DNA from: Acidobacteriota bacterium
GTDB lineage: Bacteria; Acidobacteriota; UBA6911
Length of the DNA: 33,419 bases
Direction of reading: 5' to 3'
NCBI GenBank assembly: GCA_012719355.1
Contig: JAAYAM010000179.1
Coordinates: forward strand, 1-33,419
The notes beneath the pieces are model-generated. The model was not told where the DNA came from, ran no database searches, and worked only from the letters and a program-made list of their open reading frames with translations. The position numbers and the translations under genes were made by a program. This document shows, piece by piece, positions 7,869 through 15,519 of this stretch. Positions within the stretch are counted from its first letter, which is position 1; each line of letters starts with the position of its first letter.

Positions 7869-8060
7869 ATGCCGATGCAGTGTTACGTTTGTGCGAAGAG
7901 CCCGATATTTGGTCACACAATCTCCCACGCTCATAACATCAGTTCGCGTAAATTCTATCCGAACCTCCAGAGCGTGAAAATCATAGAGAAGGGCACGGTG
8001 AAACGTGTCCGGGTATGCACGCGCTGCCTCAGGTCCGGTAAGGTCCAGAAAGCCGTTTAG
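7869..8060 (+). CDS. rpmB: Ribosomal protein L28 (bL28), zinc-ribbon form
   Basis: A protein of the large ribosomal subunit, 63 residues, with the bL28 pattern CYVCAKSPIFGHTISHAHNIS, RKFYPNLQ and a C-terminal VRVCTRCLRSGKV. Two CxxC pairs (residues 5-8 and 51-54) indicate the zinc-binding version of L28; zinc-free paralogues lack them. GGGAG at 7854-7858 precedes the ATG. The stop codon overlaps the stop of the convergent ridA by two bases. This gene is easy to miss because of its size, but the match is clear. Confidence 0.93.
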   Translation: MPMQCYVCAKSPIFGHTISHAHNISSRKFYPNLQSVKIIEKGTVKRVRVCTRCLRSGKVQKAV

Positions 8061-8434
8061 GCTGTCGCGATTACCTCTATCTCCACCAACGCCTCTTTGG
8101 GAAGCCGTGCGACCTGGACGGTTGCACGGGCGGGTCTTGTCTCCCCGAAGTATTCTCCGTAAACGTTGTTGAAGGCTGGAAAATCGTCGAGGTTCGCCAG
8201 ATAGACGGTGGTCTTGACAACTTTGGCCAGCCCGCTCCCCGCCGCATCGAGTATGGCTGAAATGTTCTGCAATACCCGGCGGGTCTGAACCTCGATTCCG
8301 CCTTCCGCGACCAGGCCCGTCTCGGGGTCCATAGGAATCTGACCCGAGACAAAGACAAAGCCGCCGGAGCACACAGCCTGAGAATACGGGCCGATCGGGG
8401 CCGGCGCTCCCTTCGTCTCGACAATGCGATTCAT
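8057..8434 (-). CDS. ridA: RidA-family enamine/imine deaminase
   Basis: A small cytoplasmic enzyme that hydrolyses reactive 2-aminoacrylate-type enamines released by PLP-dependent threonine/serine dehydratases, protecting other PLP enzymes. In 125 residues it shows GAPAPIGPYSQAV, GFVFVSGQIPMDPETG, KTTVYLANLDDFPAFNNVYGEYF and RPARATVQVARLPK. Arg103 is the substrate-carboxylate-binding Arg of true RidA, and the final Glu-Ile-Glu region is intact. AGGAGGG lies five bases before the ATG. It is probably co-transcribed with the SDR gene 13 bases upstream. Confidence 0.93.
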   Translation of the reverse strand: MNRIVETKGAPAPIGPYSQAVCSGGFVFVSGQIPMDPETGLVAEGGIEVQTRRVLQNISAILDAAGSGLAKVVKTTVYLANLDDFPAFNNVYGEYFGETRPARATVQVARLPKEALVEIEVIATA

Positions 8435-8447
8435 TCTTCCCTCCTGT

Positions 8448-9233
8448 TCATACCAGATCTTCTCCGCCGTCGATTCTGATGACGTTTCCTGTAACCCACG
8501 TTGAGTCGCACATGGCCATGGCTGAGAGAAATTCTGCCACGTCTTCAGGTTGTGTCAGGCGTTTTCCGGGGTTGTATTCAACTGCCCGGGCAAACATCAC
8601 GTCGCTTCCAGGGATTCTCCTTGCGGCAGGGGTATCGGTGACTCCCGCCTGAAGGGCATTGACCGAGATGCCGGAAGGTGCGAGTTCAACCGCCAGCTGG
8701 CGTACATGCGATTCCAGTGCCGCTTTTGCAGCCGAGACGGCGCCATAGGAAGGCCAGACCCTGTGGCTTCCGGCGCTGGTCAGGGCGAAAACCTTAGATC
8801 CCGTGGGCAGGAGTTCCGCATCCAGAAGATCCTGAGTCCAGTAGACCAAACTGTGCGCCATGACGTCCAGGGTCATGTTTATGTCCGCGGGTCTAATCCG
8901 GTCTGCACCGTCGGCTACATAGGGCTTCAGGGTCCCGAATGCCAGCGAGTGAAGGAGCAGGCGTATCCCGCCGGTGTCCGCTTCCCGGCAGGCCTGAATC
9001 ACTTCCGCACGGCGGGAGGGATCGGACGCGTTTACGTTGAAGAACAGCGCCCGGCGTCCCGTCTTGCGTATCTCGGAGACTACCCGGTCTGCATTTGCGG
9101 CAGTGCTCCTGCGGTCGAGATGCACCCCCGCGATATTGAAACCTCGCCTCGCCAGAGCAAGTCCGGCGGCGGCTCCGAAGCCGCTGGAAGCCCCGAGTAT
9201 CAACGCCCACTTCTGCAAATTCCCGTCAGCCAA
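8448..9233 (-). CDS. SDR oxidoreductase resembling FabL/FabI enoyl-ACP reductase
   Basis: A 261-residue NAD(P)-binding Rossmann-fold protein. The N-terminal dinucleotide site is LILGASSGFG (11-20). The active-site pair is Y163 and K170, spaced Y-x6-K as in enoyl-ACP reductases, not the Y-x3-K of classical SDRs. LLHSLAFG (93-100) resembles the HSIAFA motif of FabI, and the C-terminal NPGKRLTQPEDVAEFLSAM followed by TGNVIRIDGGEDL matches the FabL type. So it may reduce enoyl-ACP in fatty-acid synthesis, though the second FabI Tyr is not obvious. Translation starts at a TTG with GGAGG five bases ahead. The neighbour is ridA. The reaction is inferred; the SDR family is certain. Confidence 0.82.
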   Translation of the reverse strand: MADGNLQKWALILGASSGFGAAAGLALARRGFNIAGVHLDRRSTAANADRVVSEIRKTGRRALFFNVNASDPSRRAEVIQACREADTGGIRLLLHSLAFGTLKPYVADGADRIRPADINMTLDVMAHSLVYWTQDLLDAELLPTGSKVFALTSAGSHRVWPSYGAVSAAKAALESHVRQLAVELAPSGISVNALQAGVTDTPAARRIPGSDVMFARAVEYNPGKRLTQPEDVAEFLSAMAMCDSTWVTGNVIRIDGGEDLV

Positions 9234-9340
9234 GAATGCCTCCTTCCACTGAAAAAAGCCGCATCATATCATCGAAGAACATGGCCCTGCATCCTGCGAA
9301 TCTCGATTACGCTGATATCCAGAGTCATGGTAGGATAATG

Positions 9341-9360
9341 TTTTCAAAGAACGCTGAAAA
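9341..9360 (+). promoter_or_regulatory. Candidate operator dyad upstream of recA
   Basis: TTTTCA (9341-9346) is mirrored exactly by TGAAAA (9355-9360) with 8 bases between, about 80 bases upstream of recA and just after a GATAAT (9334-9339). No E. coli-type (CTGT-N8-ACAG) or Bacillus-type (GAAC-N4-GTTC) LexA box was found in the 208-base gap 9234-9441, so this dyad is the only visible candidate regulator site. Low confidence. Confidence 0.3.
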
Positions 9361-9441
9361 TTGTTACTCAATCTCCGTTTTTCCAATTATATACATTGAC
9401 GGCAATCCGGAGATCCACTCCGATACGAAAGAAAGGGCGCA

Positions 9442-10476
9442 ATGGCAGACGACCGGATCAACAGGAACAAAGCAATCGATATGGCGCTGACTCAAATCGA
9501 GAAGCAGTTCGGCAAGGGCTCGATCATGCGCCTGGGGGATAAGATCGATACGACGGGTGTCAAATCCATATCGACCGGTTCGATTTCATTTGACGCGGCG
9601 CTTGGAGTCGGAGGATTCCCCAAAGGGCGTGTGGTCGAGATCTACGGTCCCGAGTCGAGCGGCAAGACCACAATAGCTCTTCACGCCATTGCGCAGGCGC
9701 AGAAGAACGGAGGGGCCGCCGCGTTTGTCGATGCTGAACACGCCATGGATGCGAGCTATGCGAAAATGCTGGGAGTCAACACGGATGAGTTGCTCGTGTC
9801 GCAACCCGACAGCGGGGAACAGGCGCTCGAAATTGCCGAGGTGCTCGTGCGCAGCGGGGCGCTCGACATACTGGTCATCGATTCCGTCGCCGCCCTGGTG
9901 CCTAAGGCGGAACTCGAAGGGGAGATGGGCGACTCCCTCCCGGGACTGCAGGCCCGCCTGATGTCTCAGGCATTGAGGAAGCTCACCGCGATTGTCTCGA
10001 AGTCAAACACCTGCATGATCTTCATCAACCAGATACGGGAGAAGATCGGCGTCATGTTCGGCAACCCGGAGACCACTACCGGCGGGCGCGCGCTGAAGTT
10101 CTACTCTTCAATCCGGGTCGACATCCGGAGGATCGGGTCTATAAAGGAAGGCGACGTGGTTGCCGGGAGCAGGACACGAGTCAAGGTCGTGAAGAACAAG
10201 CTTGCGCCACCGTTCAGAGAAGCCGAGTTCGATATCATGTACAACCAGGGCATCTCTTATGAGGGAGATCTTCTCGATCTGGCGGTCGAGCGGAAACTTG
10301 TCGAAAAAGCCGGCGCCTGGTTTTCGTATAAAGGGGAAAGGCTCGGGCAGGGACGCGAGAATGCAAAACAGTTCCTGCGTGATCATCCCGAGATAACCCA
10401 GACGCTGAACACCAAACTGCGCGAGATTCTGGGCCTGGTCAAGCCGGCCGCAGCTGCCGAGAGCAAGACTACCTGA
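9442..10476 (+). CDS. recA: RecA recombinase
   Basis: The ATP-dependent strand-exchange protein and SOS co-protease. 344 residues is normal length. Walker A is GPESSGKT (69-76) and Walker B lies in [20 protein letters not shown]. The L1/L2 DNA-binding loops are represented by [23 protein letters not shown] and [27 protein letters not shown]. The ATG is preceded by AAAGGG (9432-9437). No recX or lexA is adjacent. recA converges on the transporter ATPase with only 10 bases between stop codons. Confidence 0.98.
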   Translation: MADDRINRNKAIDMALTQIEKQFGKGSIMRLGDKIDTTGVKSISTGSISFDAALGVGGFPKGRVVEIYGPESSGKTTIALHAIAQAQKNGGAAAFVDAEHAMDASYAKMLGVNTDELLVSQPDSGEQALEIAEVLVRSGALDILVIDSVAALVPKAELEGEMGDSLPGLQARLMSQALRKLTAIVSKSNTCMIFINQIREKIGVMFGNPETTTGGRALKFYSSIRVDIRRIGSIKEGDVVAGSRTRVKVVKNKLAPPFREAEFDIMYNQGISYEGDLLDLAVERKLVEKAGAWFSYKGERLGQGRENAKQFLRDHPEITQTLNTKLREILGLVKPAAAAESKTT

Positions 10477-10486
10477 ATGAGGGTCG

Positions 10487-12331
10487 TCACTCCTCTTCGA
10501 CAGGGACAACGAGGACGGAGCGATCGACGCCATTCAGTACCTGGAAAGTCACGTCATCGAACTTGAACAGTGATCTCACCCGAGGACCGTGCCCGCCGAC
10601 GACGATCAGATCGTGCTTTCCCTCACCGGCTTCGGCTACGATCCCCTCAGCCGGTGTGGCTGCCTGGCGTATCCGGACAGCTCCACTGATATCCAGTCCC
10701 CTCAGGGTGGCGGAAGCCCTGTCGAGATGCTCTCGCGCGACGCTGCTCAGGTCTCCGTTTCCGGTGATATGCAGCAGTGTCACCGAGGCGTTGAGCCGCC
10801 GCGCAAGTCTCCCCCCCACCCTCACGTCATTCTTGCCCGGTTCCCCCGCCGCAGTGCAGATCAGGATGTGCTGCAGCTCCTTCCGCTTTTCCCTCGCCAC
10901 CAGCAACGGGGTAGTGCAGCACTCCAGCAGTTCCATCAGCATGGTATTGGTGCAGCTTCCGGCATCCAGAACCAGAAGGTCGTATAGGCCGTCCTGCTGC
11001 ATCCGGATCAAGTGTTCCGTTGCATTTCCGGTCCGGATCTGGATGTCCGGCTGATCGAAACTCTGCACCAACTCGTCTTTGCTGAAAAGTCTATCGAGCT
11101 CGTCAGCGGATTCGCGGTTTTCTGCTACCCCCAAAAGGGTAACCTGCGCGTTGATTCGTCCGGAGAGATCGCGCGCGAATCCGAGGCAGGCTCCGGCTTC
11201 TTCCGGTTCCTGCTTTCCGACATAGAGGAGCATTCTCAGGTGCGGCTCTTCCAGTATGTGCCAGGCGCGCAGTCCAACCCAGACACGCTCTCGGTTGAGA
11301 CTCGTTTCAGCCGGGACGGTTGCGTCCACCAGAAGCCCTTCTTCACCAAACGGCACCCTTGGCGAAACCTGCCGGGTTTCCGGCAGGTGCGGCAGCTTTA
11401 CACGCACCCGCTGAAACGCGCCCGAAAAGATCCGCGATATGATCTTCCCTTGCCCTACAACCGGAATTCCGGAATCCGGCATCTCTTCGCTGATGACCAC
11501 CTGCTCCGGCCGGAAAAGCACCTGTGCGCGCTCCCCGTCTTTGTGCGCCGATTCAGGGGGTATCGGCAGTGAAAGGGAGCCGAAGCGCGCCTGGCCGGAT
11601 CCGGCTTTCCCAACCAGAATTGTGCCTGCCCCGAGGAATGTTGCGACAAACAGAGATCGGGGTCTCGAGTAGAGAGCTTCGGGACGGCCGGTTTCCAGGA
11701 TACGGCCTCTGTCGATGACTCCGATACGGTCGGCAAGTTCGAATGCCTCTTCCTGGTCATGGGTGACTAGGATCGTGGTGACCTTGAGTCTGCGCTGCAC
11801 CTCTTTGAGGCTGCGGCGCAGCTGAGTCCGGATTCGGGAATCGAGGGCCCCGAAAGGTTCGTCAAGCAGCAGGACATTCGGTTCGTAAGCCAGCGCGCGG
11901 GCCAGGGCCACCCGCTGCAGCTGCCCTCCCGAGAGCTGATCCGCATACCGTTGATCCAGTCCGGCAAGCCCTACCATGTCCAGAAGCTGTTCGCGCCTGC
12001 GCGCACGTTCCTCGACGGATATCTTCCTGATCTTCAGTCCGAACTCCACATTCTGCGCGACGTTCATGTGACGAAAGATGGAGTAGTTCTGAAATACGAA
12101 GCCCGCTCCACGTTCCTGAGGAGGAAGATGTGTCACGTTTCGGCCGTGCAGCAGGATCTGTCCCTCGTCCGGCTGAAGCAATCCCGCTATCAGCCGCAGA
12201 ATCGTGCTCTTGCCGCTGCCGCTCGAGCCGAGGAGAACGAAGAACTCGCCGTTGGCCAGTTCCAGCGAGACCTGATCAACCACAGAATGGTTTCCGAATA
12301 GTTTCGTCAGCCGGTCTAGAACGATGGACAT
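10487..12331 (-). CDS. cysA: Sulfate-type ABC transporter ATPase fused to two UspA-like domains
   Basis: A 614-residue protein, far longer than the roughly 350 of CysA. Residues 1-230 form a complete ABC ATPase: Walker A GSSGSGKST (35-43), Q-loop Gln81, signature LSGGQ (133-137), Walker B LLLDEP (154-159) and H191. Residues about 235-360 form a TOBE-like regulatory domain. Then come two tandem universal-stress-protein-like domains: about 366-480, degenerate, and 486-610, ending GGHGPRVRSLFKFDDVTFQVLNG and SVLVVPV, close to the UspA ATP-binding pattern. It should energise the permease encoded just upstream. The Usp tails may sense ATP/AMP or stress and gate transport; that is inference. GGAG lies seven bases before the ATG. 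Confidence 0.9.
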   Translation of the reverse strand: MSIVLDRLTKLFGNHSVVDQVSLELANGEFFVLLGSSGSGKSTILRLIAGLLQPDEGQILLHGRNVTHLPPQERGAGFVFQNYSIFRHMNVAQNVEFGLKIRKISVEERARRREQLLDMVGLAGLDQRYADQLSGGQLQRVALARALAYEPNVLLLDEPFGALDSRIRTQLRRSLKEVQRRLKVTTILVTHDQEEAFELADRIGVIDRGRILETGRPEALYSRPRSLFVATFLGAGTILVGKAGSGQARFGSLSLPIPPESAHKDGERAQVLFRPEQVVISEEMPDSGIPVVGQGKIISRIFSGAFQRVRVKLPHLPETRQVSPRVPFGEEGLLVDATVPAETSLNRERVWVGLRAWHILEEPHLRMLLYVGKQEPEEAGACLGFARDLSGRINAQVTLLGVAENRESADELDRLFSKDELVQSFDQPDIQIRTGNATEHLIRMQQDGLYDLLVLDAGSCTNTMLMELLECCTTPLLVAREKRKELQHILICTAAGEPGKNDVRVGGRLARRLNASVTLLHITGNGDLSSVAREHLDRASATLRGLDISGAVRIRQAATPAEGIVAEAGEGKHDLIVVGGHGPRVRSLFKFDDVTFQVLNGVDRSVLVVPVEEE

Positions 12332-12349
12332 CAGCAGCTCCGTGCGGGT

Positions 12350-13171
12350 TCAGATAACACGCTCCCCCGTGTAGCGGAAGAGGAAGAAGAAGAGAACGAA
12401 CGACAGAAGGGCGAGGGCCGCCGCCACTGCATTGGCCGTCTCGATATTTCCTGCTTCGAACTGCGCGAAGATAAACAGGGGGGCCGTTTGGGTTCTGAGT
12501 CGCAGGTTTCCCGACACCAGGACTGTTGCGCCGAATTCCCCCAGCGAATGGGCGAATGTGAGCAACGTTCCGGTGAAAAGTCCCTTGCGCAGGGCGGGCA
12601 GGATTATGTGAAAGAAAGTCTGCCACCTGCTGGCGCCGATCGTATATGCAGCCTCCTCGTAGGTGCTTTCCAGCTCGTCGAGCAGAGGTTTTATTGTGCC
12701 GAGCATATATGGAAACGTCACTACCAGGTGTGCCAGGAGCACTCCGACCGGAGAGAACATCGGTTGCAGACCCAGCGGCTGCAGCATCTGCCCCAATAAA
12801 CCGATCGGTCCCCACAGAAGCAGAAGAGATGTCCCGATCACTACGGTCGGAATCGCAACCGGCAGGTTCACCATGATCGTCAGGGAGCGTTTTCCAGGAA
12901 ACCTGTACTTGCTCAGCACATACGCCGCGAACGTGCCGACGAACGCGTTTATGGCCGCTGTGGCAAAGGCGATGAGCAGGCTGAAACGGAACGCAAACTG
13001 CGCATCCTGCGAAGACAGCGCGCGCAGAAATGCTCCCGGCCCGCCGCGGAAGGCAAAGATGAAGACGGCGGCGATGGGCATCAGGAGCAAAGGCATCAAT
13101 ACCAGCACCAGGAGTCCCAGTGGAAGCGCGTTTCTGCCCGATATGTTTCTTCCTGTTGTGCCTCTCATCAT
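12350..13171 (-). CDS. cysT: Sulfate-type ABC transporter permease (CysT/CysW family)
   Basis: An inner-membrane permease with about six hydrophobic helices and a cytoplasmic EAA loop, EEAAYTIGASRWQTFFHIILPALRKG, that docks onto the ATPase. FRFSLLIAFATAAINAFVGTFAAYVL and LAHSLGEFGATVLVSG are typical of sulfate and molybdate permeases. The ORF extends to a GTG at 13210, but the ATG at 13171 overlaps the stop of the binding-protein gene as ATGA and follows GGGAG, so it is preferred (273 residues). Only one permease gene is present, whereas enteric sulfate systems use CysT plus CysW; a homodimer is likely. Confidence 0.88.
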   Translation of the reverse strand: MMRGTTGRNISGRNALPLGLLVLVLMPLLLMPIAAVFIFAFRGGPGAFLRALSSQDAQFAFRFSLLIAFATAAINAFVGTFAAYVLSKYRFPGKRSLTIMVNLPVAIPTVVIGTSLLLLWGPIGLLGQMLQPLGLQPMFSPVGVLLAHLVVTFPYMLGTIKPLLDELESTYEEAAYTIGASRWQTFFHIILPALRKGLFTGTLLTFAHSLGEFGATVLVSGNLRLRTQTAPLFIFAQFEAGNIETANAVAAALALLSFVLFFFLFRYTGERVI

Positions 13172-14187
13172 CTCCCGCGCCCCAGTTCTTTCAGAACCTG
13201 TTCCTTCCACACATGGTCCACGATTTCACGCTTCGCCTTCTCCCAGCCTCCCAGATCGGCGACCGTGAACGGATCGGCGATTTGTCCGAAGACCGGGTTC
13301 GACTCGTTTATGCGATCATTCACGCTGCGAAATCCGGTCCGGGTGAACAGGGTCTGAGCCCTGTCGCTCCACAGAAAATCAACGAAAGCGTTCACAATAT
13401 TCCTTTGATCAGGCTGAATGTTGCGTCTGACTACCACGAGGACGTGTTCAGTCAGGATCGTGCTGTGGGGGTAGACAATCTCAAAATCCAGCCGTCCATG
13501 CATCCTGTCCCACAGAAGTTCCTGCTCGTATGTAATGAGTGCGTCGCCGAAACCATTTTCAAACTGCATGCGGGCGGCGCGGGCCGAATGTGCCTGGGCG
13601 ACAACATTGCGCCATATACCCTTGAGGGTTTCGAGGCCGGCCTGATGTGGCCGGTCAGGATGCATGCGCATTCCCGCCCCGTATTCGGCCAGGATGGCCC
13701 AGGCGGCTCCGCCCGATGTCAACGGATCAGGATGCACTATCCTGATTCCCGGGCGCGCCAGATCAGAGAAGTCCCGGATGTTCTTCGGATTGCCCTTGCG
13801 GACAAGAATCACCATCGGGGTGCGGTTTACGATTCCTCCATGAGGCAGGCTTTCCCAGGATTCCCTGGAAACCAGCCCTTTGTCTGCGAGGCGCTGCGCA
13901 TCGAGTTCCAACGAAAGGAGCGCCAGCTGCGCCGGGACACCCATAATCAACTGATTGGTGACTGTCCCCGAACCCGCAAAGGAACTGATGAATTCTACAT
14001 GTTCCCCGCTGGCCTCCCGCCATGTGTCCTGAAAAGCCGGAAAAACAGTGCCGTTCATCGACTCTTCCAGGATGCTGAAGCCGTAGAACGTCACGGTGAC
14101 CGGCGGTCTCGCCTGCCACGGCATCCACGGCCAGACGGCGTACCCGAACAGCAGTATCCAGAACATCGAGGGAAACCACGTCCGCAT
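13168..14187 (-). CDS. Sulfate/thiosulfate-binding protein (Sbp/CysP-like)
   Basis: The extracytoplasmic solute-binding component of the transporter. A hydrophobic N-terminus (MFWILLFGYAVWPW) could be a signal peptide or membrane anchor. The mature part follows the Sbp pattern: FAGSGTVTNQLIMGVPAQLALL, RTPMVILVRKGNPKNIRDFSDL, RIVHPDPLTSGGAAWAILAEYG and NGFGDALITYEQELL. The frame is open to 14322, but the proposed promoter for this gene (14255-14263) would exclude those codons, and the ATG at 14187 gives 339 residues, usual for the family. Sulfate is the likeliest ligand by similarity; a related oxyanion is not ruled out. Confidence 0.85.
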   Translation of the reverse strand: MRTWFPSMFWILLFGYAVWPWMPWQARPPVTVTFYGFSILEESMNGTVFPAFQDTWREASGEHVEFISSFAGSGTVTNQLIMGVPAQLALLSLELDAQRLADKGLVSRESWESLPHGGIVNRTPMVILVRKGNPKNIRDFSDLARPGIRIVHPDPLTSGGAAWAILAEYGAGMRMHPDRPHQAGLETLKGIWRNVVAQAHSARAARMQFENGFGDALITYEQELLWDRMHGRLDFEIVYPHSTILTEHVLVVVRRNIQPDQRNIVNAFVDFLWSDRAQTLFTRTGFRSVNDRINESNPVFGQIADPFTVADLGGWEKAKREIVDHVWKEQVLKELGRGR

Positions 14188-14254
14188 CTGCCGGGCGAGG
14201 ATACGCCGGTCGAAATTCAGTTTTTCCGTCCACCGCCTCACACGAATTAGCTTA

Positions 14255-14263
14255 ATTGTAGCA
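14255..14263 (-). promoter_or_regulatory. Probable extended -10 promoter of the sulfate transporter operon
   Basis: On the minus strand the sequence reads TGC-TACAAT, an extended -10 element (TGn plus a 5/6 match to TATAAT). It points away from rnpB toward the binding-protein gene and would start transcription near 14248. No good -35 box sits at 17 bases, as is common for extended -10 promoters. It supports the binding-protein start at 14187. Confidence 0.45.
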
Positions 14264-14268
14264 AGATA

Positions 14269-14302
14269 CAGGTTCAAGGGACCCCCCTCCCCCTTGAACC
14301 TG
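14269..14302 (+). repeat. Perfect 12-bp inverted repeat between rnpB and the transporter operon
   Basis: CAGGTTCAAGGG (14269-14280) is mirrored exactly by CCCTTGAACCTG (14291-14302) around a C-rich 10-base loop. The right arm contains the rnpB -35 box (TTGAAC, 14294-14299), and the left arm lies just upstream of the transporter's -10. It may be an operator acting on both divergent promoters, or a hairpin in a longer transcript. Confidence 0.75.
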
Positions 14303-14323
14303 AGGGGCGATACCAAATACAAT
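14294..14323 (+). promoter_or_regulatory. Promoter of rnpB
   Basis: TTGAAC (-35, 14294-14299) and TACAAT (-10, 14318-14323) are spaced by 18 bases. The -10 ends five bases before the first paired base of the RNase P RNA (14328), which is the expected distance to a transcription start. Confidence 0.7.
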
Positions 14324-14327
14324 ACAG

Positions 14328-14707
14328 GATGCGCCGGAGCCGGACAGGCAATCGCGGCCCTTCACGGGTCGAGGAAAGTCCGAACTCCACAGGGCAGTGT
14401 GCCTCGTAACGCGAGGGAGGGGCGACCCTACGGAAAGTGCCACAGAAAATACACCGCCTCTTTGAGGTAAGGGTGAAAAGGTGCGGTAAGAGCGCACCGC
14501 GCGGCTGGTAACAGCGGCGGCAGGGTAAACCCCACACGGAGCAAGGTCAAATAGAAAAGCTGTCCCGAAAGGGACTAAGGACGGCCCGTCCGATGCTTTT
14601 GGGTAGACTGCTAGATCCCGGGAGTGATCCCGGGACCAGATGAATGATTGCCATCTTCACTTTGTGTGGAGAAACAGAATTCGGCTTACGGACGACTCCG
14701 GCGCATC
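14328..14707 (+). ncRNA. rnpB: RNase P RNA, bacterial type A
   Basis: The catalytic RNA that trims the 5' leader from tRNA precursors. The ends form a perfect 12-bp P1 helix: GATGCGCCGGAG (14328-14339) with CTCCGGCGCATC (14696-14707). Conserved blocks appear in order: GAGGAAAGTCC and ACTCCAC, GGGGCGACC, GGAAAGTGCCACAGAAA, GGTAAGGGTGAAAAGGTG, GGTAACAGCGGCGGCAGGGTAAACCCC, GGAGCAAGGTCAAATAG, GGGTAGACTGCTAG, CAGATGAATGATTGCC and ACAGAATTCGGCTTA. The peripheral helices fit type A. Length is about 380 bases. No terminator hairpin is visible after it; the convergent DUF3108 gene ends six bases on. Confidence 0.97.
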
Positions 14708-14712
14708 AACCT

Positions 14713-15519
14713 TCACTGCACGGATTTGATTTTCCCGACAACGCGTCCAAGATTCACCTTGGCTTCGAACTGGACGGGGAGTCTTCGGTGATCTGCCGAT
14801 AGCCACAGCTTGAAGTCACCTTTCGCTCTGAACAGTCCGCCTTTCAGAGCCGTCGTATTGGTCTTCCATGCCGTCATTTTGCCGAGCGGGACGTTGACGT
14901 TTTCCTTCTTCTCGACCGTCACCTGCACTTCCTGGATCTTGTCGTCATTCGCAACAACGAAAATCTCGCTGTGATTGATATCCAAGTGCATTTTTCGGAA
15001 AAGGTAGACGGCCGAGAGAGGATCGTGAACGCAGGCCGGGATGTTGTCCTTCGTTTCGTCCCTCCTGAGGATCGGCGGGTTCGGGGCCTCGTCGACTTCA
15101 CGGATGTGCAACTGCCGCGTTTCGGGCATGTACTCGACATCGACCTGGCGTTTCCTTTTCCCTTCGCGAATCTTTTCCGAAACCGTCATCGTGCAGAACG
15201 TGTCGGGGTCGGTCAAAAGCACGAATTCGTCATCGATCTTCATCCCCGCCATCCTCATCAGCCTGCCGCTGGAGCGGGCCTTGAAGATGATCTTCAGGGC
15301 CTTCCGGTTCTTGTGCCGAGTCGTTTCGGCAAGCAGGACCTCGACTTCCCCCGCTTCCATCGAAGGCAGAAAAAACATGTACCACGGAGGATCCCATTCG
15401 ACCTTGTAGACGAGCCGTTCCCCGACCGTAAATGGCGACGGACTGTCAGCCATAGGTGATGTCGCCGGGATGAAGAATGCCACAAGCAACAAGCCGTACA
15501 GAAGCGATCGCTGTGCCAT
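14713..15519 (-). CDS. DUF3108-family secreted protein in the LPS heptose operon
   Basis: 268 residues with an N-terminal signal peptide (LLYGLLLVAFFIPATSPMADS). The body is beta-rich, beginning FTVGERLVYKVEWDPP, the pattern of DUF3108 proteins, and includes a DPLSAVYLFR stretch and a C-terminal segment RLPVQFEAKVNLGRVVGKI. Its biochemical function is not established for the family; it is likely periplasmic or outer-membrane associated. Its ATG overlaps the stop of waaC as TGATG, so it is translated with the heptose genes, which suggests a role in the outer membrane. Family call is fairly sure; function unknown. Confidence 0.8.
   Translation of the reverse strand: MAQRSLLYGLLLVAFFIPATSPMADSPSPFTVGERLVYKVEWDPPWYMFFLPSMEAGEVEVLLAETTRHKNRKALKIIFKARSSGRLMRMAGMKIDDEFVLLTDPDTFCTMTVSEKIREGKRKRQVDVEYMPETRQLHIREVDEAPNPPILRRDETKDNIPACVHDPLSAVYLFRKMHLDINHSEIFVVANDDKIQEVQVTVEKKENVNVPLGKMTAWKTNTTALKGGLFRAKGDFKLWLSADHRRLPVQFEAKVNLGRVVGKIKSVQ

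Noticed and set aside
8550-9338. 262-codon plus-strand ORF opposite the SDR
   Set aside because: The minus-strand SDR has all family motifs and a strong ribosome site.
13120-14250. Long plus-strand ORF (376 codons) opposite the binding-protein gene
   Set aside because: It mirrors the minus-strand binding protein, which has clear family motifs and an operon context; the plus-strand product resembles nothing known.
14274-14537. Short ORFs over the rnpB region
   Set aside because: The stretch is explained by RNase P RNA with conserved blocks and a perfect P1 helix.
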